Under the pieces are notes generated by a model. It was not told the origin of the DNA, made no database searches, and saw only the letters and a list, made by a program, of their open reading frames with translations. The position numbers were made by a program, and so were the translations under genes. Source: Pseudomonadota bacterium (GTDB taxonomy: Bacteria; Pseudomonadota; Gammaproteobacteria; Steroidobacterales; Steroidobacteraceae). From it: DNA of 5,696 bases. The stretch is taken from assembly GCA_947454665.1 (NCBI GenBank), contig CANGMU010000159.1, forward strand, positions 1 through 5,696, in the 5' to 3' direction. Positions 4,356 through 5,696 of the stretch are shown in pieces (within the stretch, counting starts at the first letter, position 1; each line of letters opens with the position of its first letter).

Positions 4356-5473
4356 TGGCCCTGGTCGAGCGTCGGCTGGAAGACGGGCAGCTCCTGCTCG
4401 TCCTGCAGGGCAGCTGGACCGCGGCGGATGTCGCCACGGCCCGCGCCGCGCTTGCCCGCGTCGAACCGCTTGGCGAAGGGCCTGTGCGCGTCGATGCGGC
4501 GGATGTACGCGTGGACCTGGCCGGGGCCTGGGTCATCGACGACTGGCTCAAGCGCCTTGCGGCTCGTGGCATCGTTGCGTCCTTCCGGGGTGCGCCACCC
4601 GACGCCCTGCGCGTGGTCCGCAACGCGCTGGAACATGACCATGGCGCACACCCGGGCGACAGCGTCGAAGAACGCTGGGCGAACCCGGTCCACCTGATCG
4701 GACAGACCGCCGTCGAGCGCCTGCAGGACGTGGGCGCCGGACTCGCCTTCATCGGGCGCGCGACCCTGTCGCTGTTCTCGGCCTGCACGCAGTGGCGCAG
4801 GCTGCGGCCGATCTCGATCGTGCGCCATCTCTGGGACACGGGCCTCACGGCCATCCCGATCGTGTCGCTGATCGCCTTCCTGATCAGCGTGATCATCGCC
4901 TATCTGTCGGCGACGCAGCTGCGGGCCTTCGGCGCGGACATCTTCGTCGTCGACCTCGTCACGGTCGGCGTGCTGCGTGAACTGGGCGTGTTGCTCACGG
5001 CCATCATCATCGCGGGTCGCTCGGGCAGTGCCTTCGCCGCCGAGATAGGCGTGATGAAGCTCAACGACGAAGTCGATGCGCTCGATGCCGCGGGTGTCGA
5101 TGCCGTGGAAACGCTGGTGCTGCCGCGGATCATCGCGCTGACGCTGGCCATGCCGCTGCTCACGGTCATCGCGGACTTCATCGGCATGGCGGGCGGTGCC
5201 TTGCTGTGCCGCGCGCTGCTGGACATGCCGCTGCAGCAGTTCATCCACCGCGCCAACGAGGCGATCGCACCGACCACCTTCTGGGTCGGCATCTGGAAGG
5301 CGCCGGTGTTCGGCCTGCTGATCTCGCTGGTCGGCACTTACCGCGGGCTGCAGGTGCGTGGATCGTCGCGTGAACTGGGCCGGCTCACGACGACGGCCGT
5401 CGTGCAGTCGATCTTCATCGTGCTGCTGGCGGATGCCCTGTTCGCCATCCTCTTCATGAAACTGGACGTCTGA
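4355..5473 (+). CDS. mlaE: MlaE-family lipid transport permease with N-terminal STAS-like (MlaB-like) domain
   Basis: This is a 372-residue inner-membrane protein. Residues 1-95 form a STAS-like domain (GQLLLVLQGSWTAADVATAR at 11-30, then the strand-helix pattern through VIDDWLKRLAARGIVASFRG). Residues ~110-372 are the MlaE/YrbE permease with hydrophobic segments around 164-186, 198-220, 256-284, 315-329 and 348-368. The family signature RELGVLLTAIIIAGRSGSAFAAEIG is at 208-232 with MKLNDEVDAL following, and GTYRGLQV (327-334) near the C-terminus. With the MlaF ATPase it would move phospholipids across the envelope to maintain outer-membrane asymmetry; the fused domain may replace the separate MlaB partner. 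The ATG at 4355 overlaps the leader ORF stop. A frame-compatible GTG at 4241 would add 38 unlikely, Pro-rich residues over the promoter region and is not used here. TGATG also joins this gene to mlaF. Confidence 0.9.
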   Translation: MALVERRLEDGQLLLVLQGSWTAADVATARAALARVEPLGEGPVRVDAADVRVDLAGAWVIDDWLKRLAARGIVASFRGAPPDALRVVRNALEHDHGAHPGDSVEERWANPVHLIGQTAVERLQDVGAGLAFIGRATLSLFSACTQWRRLRPISIVRHLWDTGLTAIPIVSLIAFLISVIIAYLSATQLRAFGADIFVVDLVTVGVLRELGVLLTAIIIAGRSGSAFAAEIGVMKLNDEVDALDAAGVDAVETLVLPRIIALTLAMPLLTVIADFIGMAGGALLCRALLDMPLQQFIHRANEAIAPTTFWVGIWKAPVFGLLISLVGTYRGLQVRGSSRELGRLTTTAVVQSIFIVLLADALFAILFMKLDV

Positions 5474-5696
5474 TGGAACCCGTCGTCGAAGCCCGCGGCA
5501 TCGTGAACCGCTTCGGGACGCAGGTCGTCCACGACGGGCTGGACATGCAGGTGCGCGAGGGCGAGGTGTTCGGCATCGTCGGCGGTTCCGGCACGGGCAA
5601 GTCGGTGTTGCTGCGGACGATCCTCGGTCTGCGGCATCCGGACGCGGGCAGCGTCTTCATCCGCGGGCAGGACATCACGCAGCTGCGCGGGGCTGC
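5473..5696 (+). CDS. mlaF: ABC transporter ATPase of the Mla-type lipid transporter, N-terminal part
   Basis: The gene starts at an ATG whose A is the last base of the mlaE stop and runs off the window after 74 codons. The fragment has the ABC nucleotide-binding N-terminus: an aromatic A-loop region around RFG (13-15), Walker A GGSGTGKS (37-44) followed by VLLRTILGL, and the PDAGSVFIRG strand (56-65). The SVLLRTILGL continuation is typical of the MlaF/YrbF branch. Q-loop, signature and Walker B motifs are beyond the window. It would supply ATP hydrolysis to MlaE. Family mlaD (MCE-domain substrate-binding) and further partners are expected downstream but cannot be seen. Confidence 0.92.
   Translation, partial: MEPVVEARGIVNRFGTQVVHDGLDMQVREGEVFGIVGGSGTGKSVLLRTILGLRHPDAGSVFIRGQDITQLRGA

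Noticed and set aside
4181..5248. A 355-codon minus-strand frame opposite mlaE
   Set aside because: It is a mirror of MlaE codons, very rich in Arg, Gln, His and Asp, without a ribosome binding site or known motif.
1..5696. CRISPR arrays, tRNA or rRNA genes, insertion sequences
   Set aside because: I saw no regularly spaced repeats, cloverleaf-like elements, transposase motifs or terminal inverted repeats.

Overview
The window is a GC-rich, densely packed chromosomal segment. It holds eight protein genes, two of them cut by the window ends, plus one probable 13-codon leader ORF. The gene families (PpsR-type PEP synthase regulator, type-2 malate dehydrogenase, MlaE permease with an N-terminal STAS-like domain) and the GC-rich codon use point to a proteobacterium. 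The order Lysobacterales/Xanthomonadales of the Gammaproteobacteria is my best guess. This rests on protein family resemblance recalled from memory, not on a search.

Layout, left to right. Bases 1-528 (+) are the C-terminal two thirds of ppsR, the bifunctional kinase/pyrophosphorylase that switches PEP synthase on and off. Seventeen bases later (546-1547, +) comes a probably exported protein with an intradiol ring-cleavage dioxygenase core: all four iron ligands are present, but an important active-site Arg is replaced by Asn. A 109-base intergenic stretch with two inverted repeats leads into a brnT-brnA type II toxin-antitoxin pair (1657-2164, +; genes overlap by 50 bases). Two bases beyond brnA, convergent on the minus strand, ends a TauD/TfdA-type Fe(II)/2-oxoglutarate dioxygenase (2167-3096). 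Behind its start lie a palindromic operator-like site and then a strong intrinsic terminator belonging to the next minus-strand gene, malate dehydrogenase (3207-4184). Mdh is divergent from a retrograde lipid-transport (Mla-type) operon on the plus strand: a 13-codon leader ORF with the best ribosome binding site in the region (4314-4355), the STAS-MlaE permease (4355-5473), and the start of the ATPase gene mlaF (5473 onward, cut by the window end). The leader/mlaE and mlaE/mlaF junctions both use the same TGATG stop-start overlap.

Functionally this is a mosaic. It has two central-carbon genes (ppsR at the PEP-pyruvate node, mdh in the TCA cycle), two unrelated non-heme iron dioxygenases of unknown substrate, a small TA module, and an outer-membrane lipid asymmetry transporter. 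I see no tRNA, rRNA, CRISPR array or insertion sequence. The points most worth a second look are the translationally coupled leader ORF before mlaE, the Arg-less exported intradiol-fold protein with an unrecognised N-terminal half, and the apparently leaderless brnT start abutting a perfect 12-bp palindrome.
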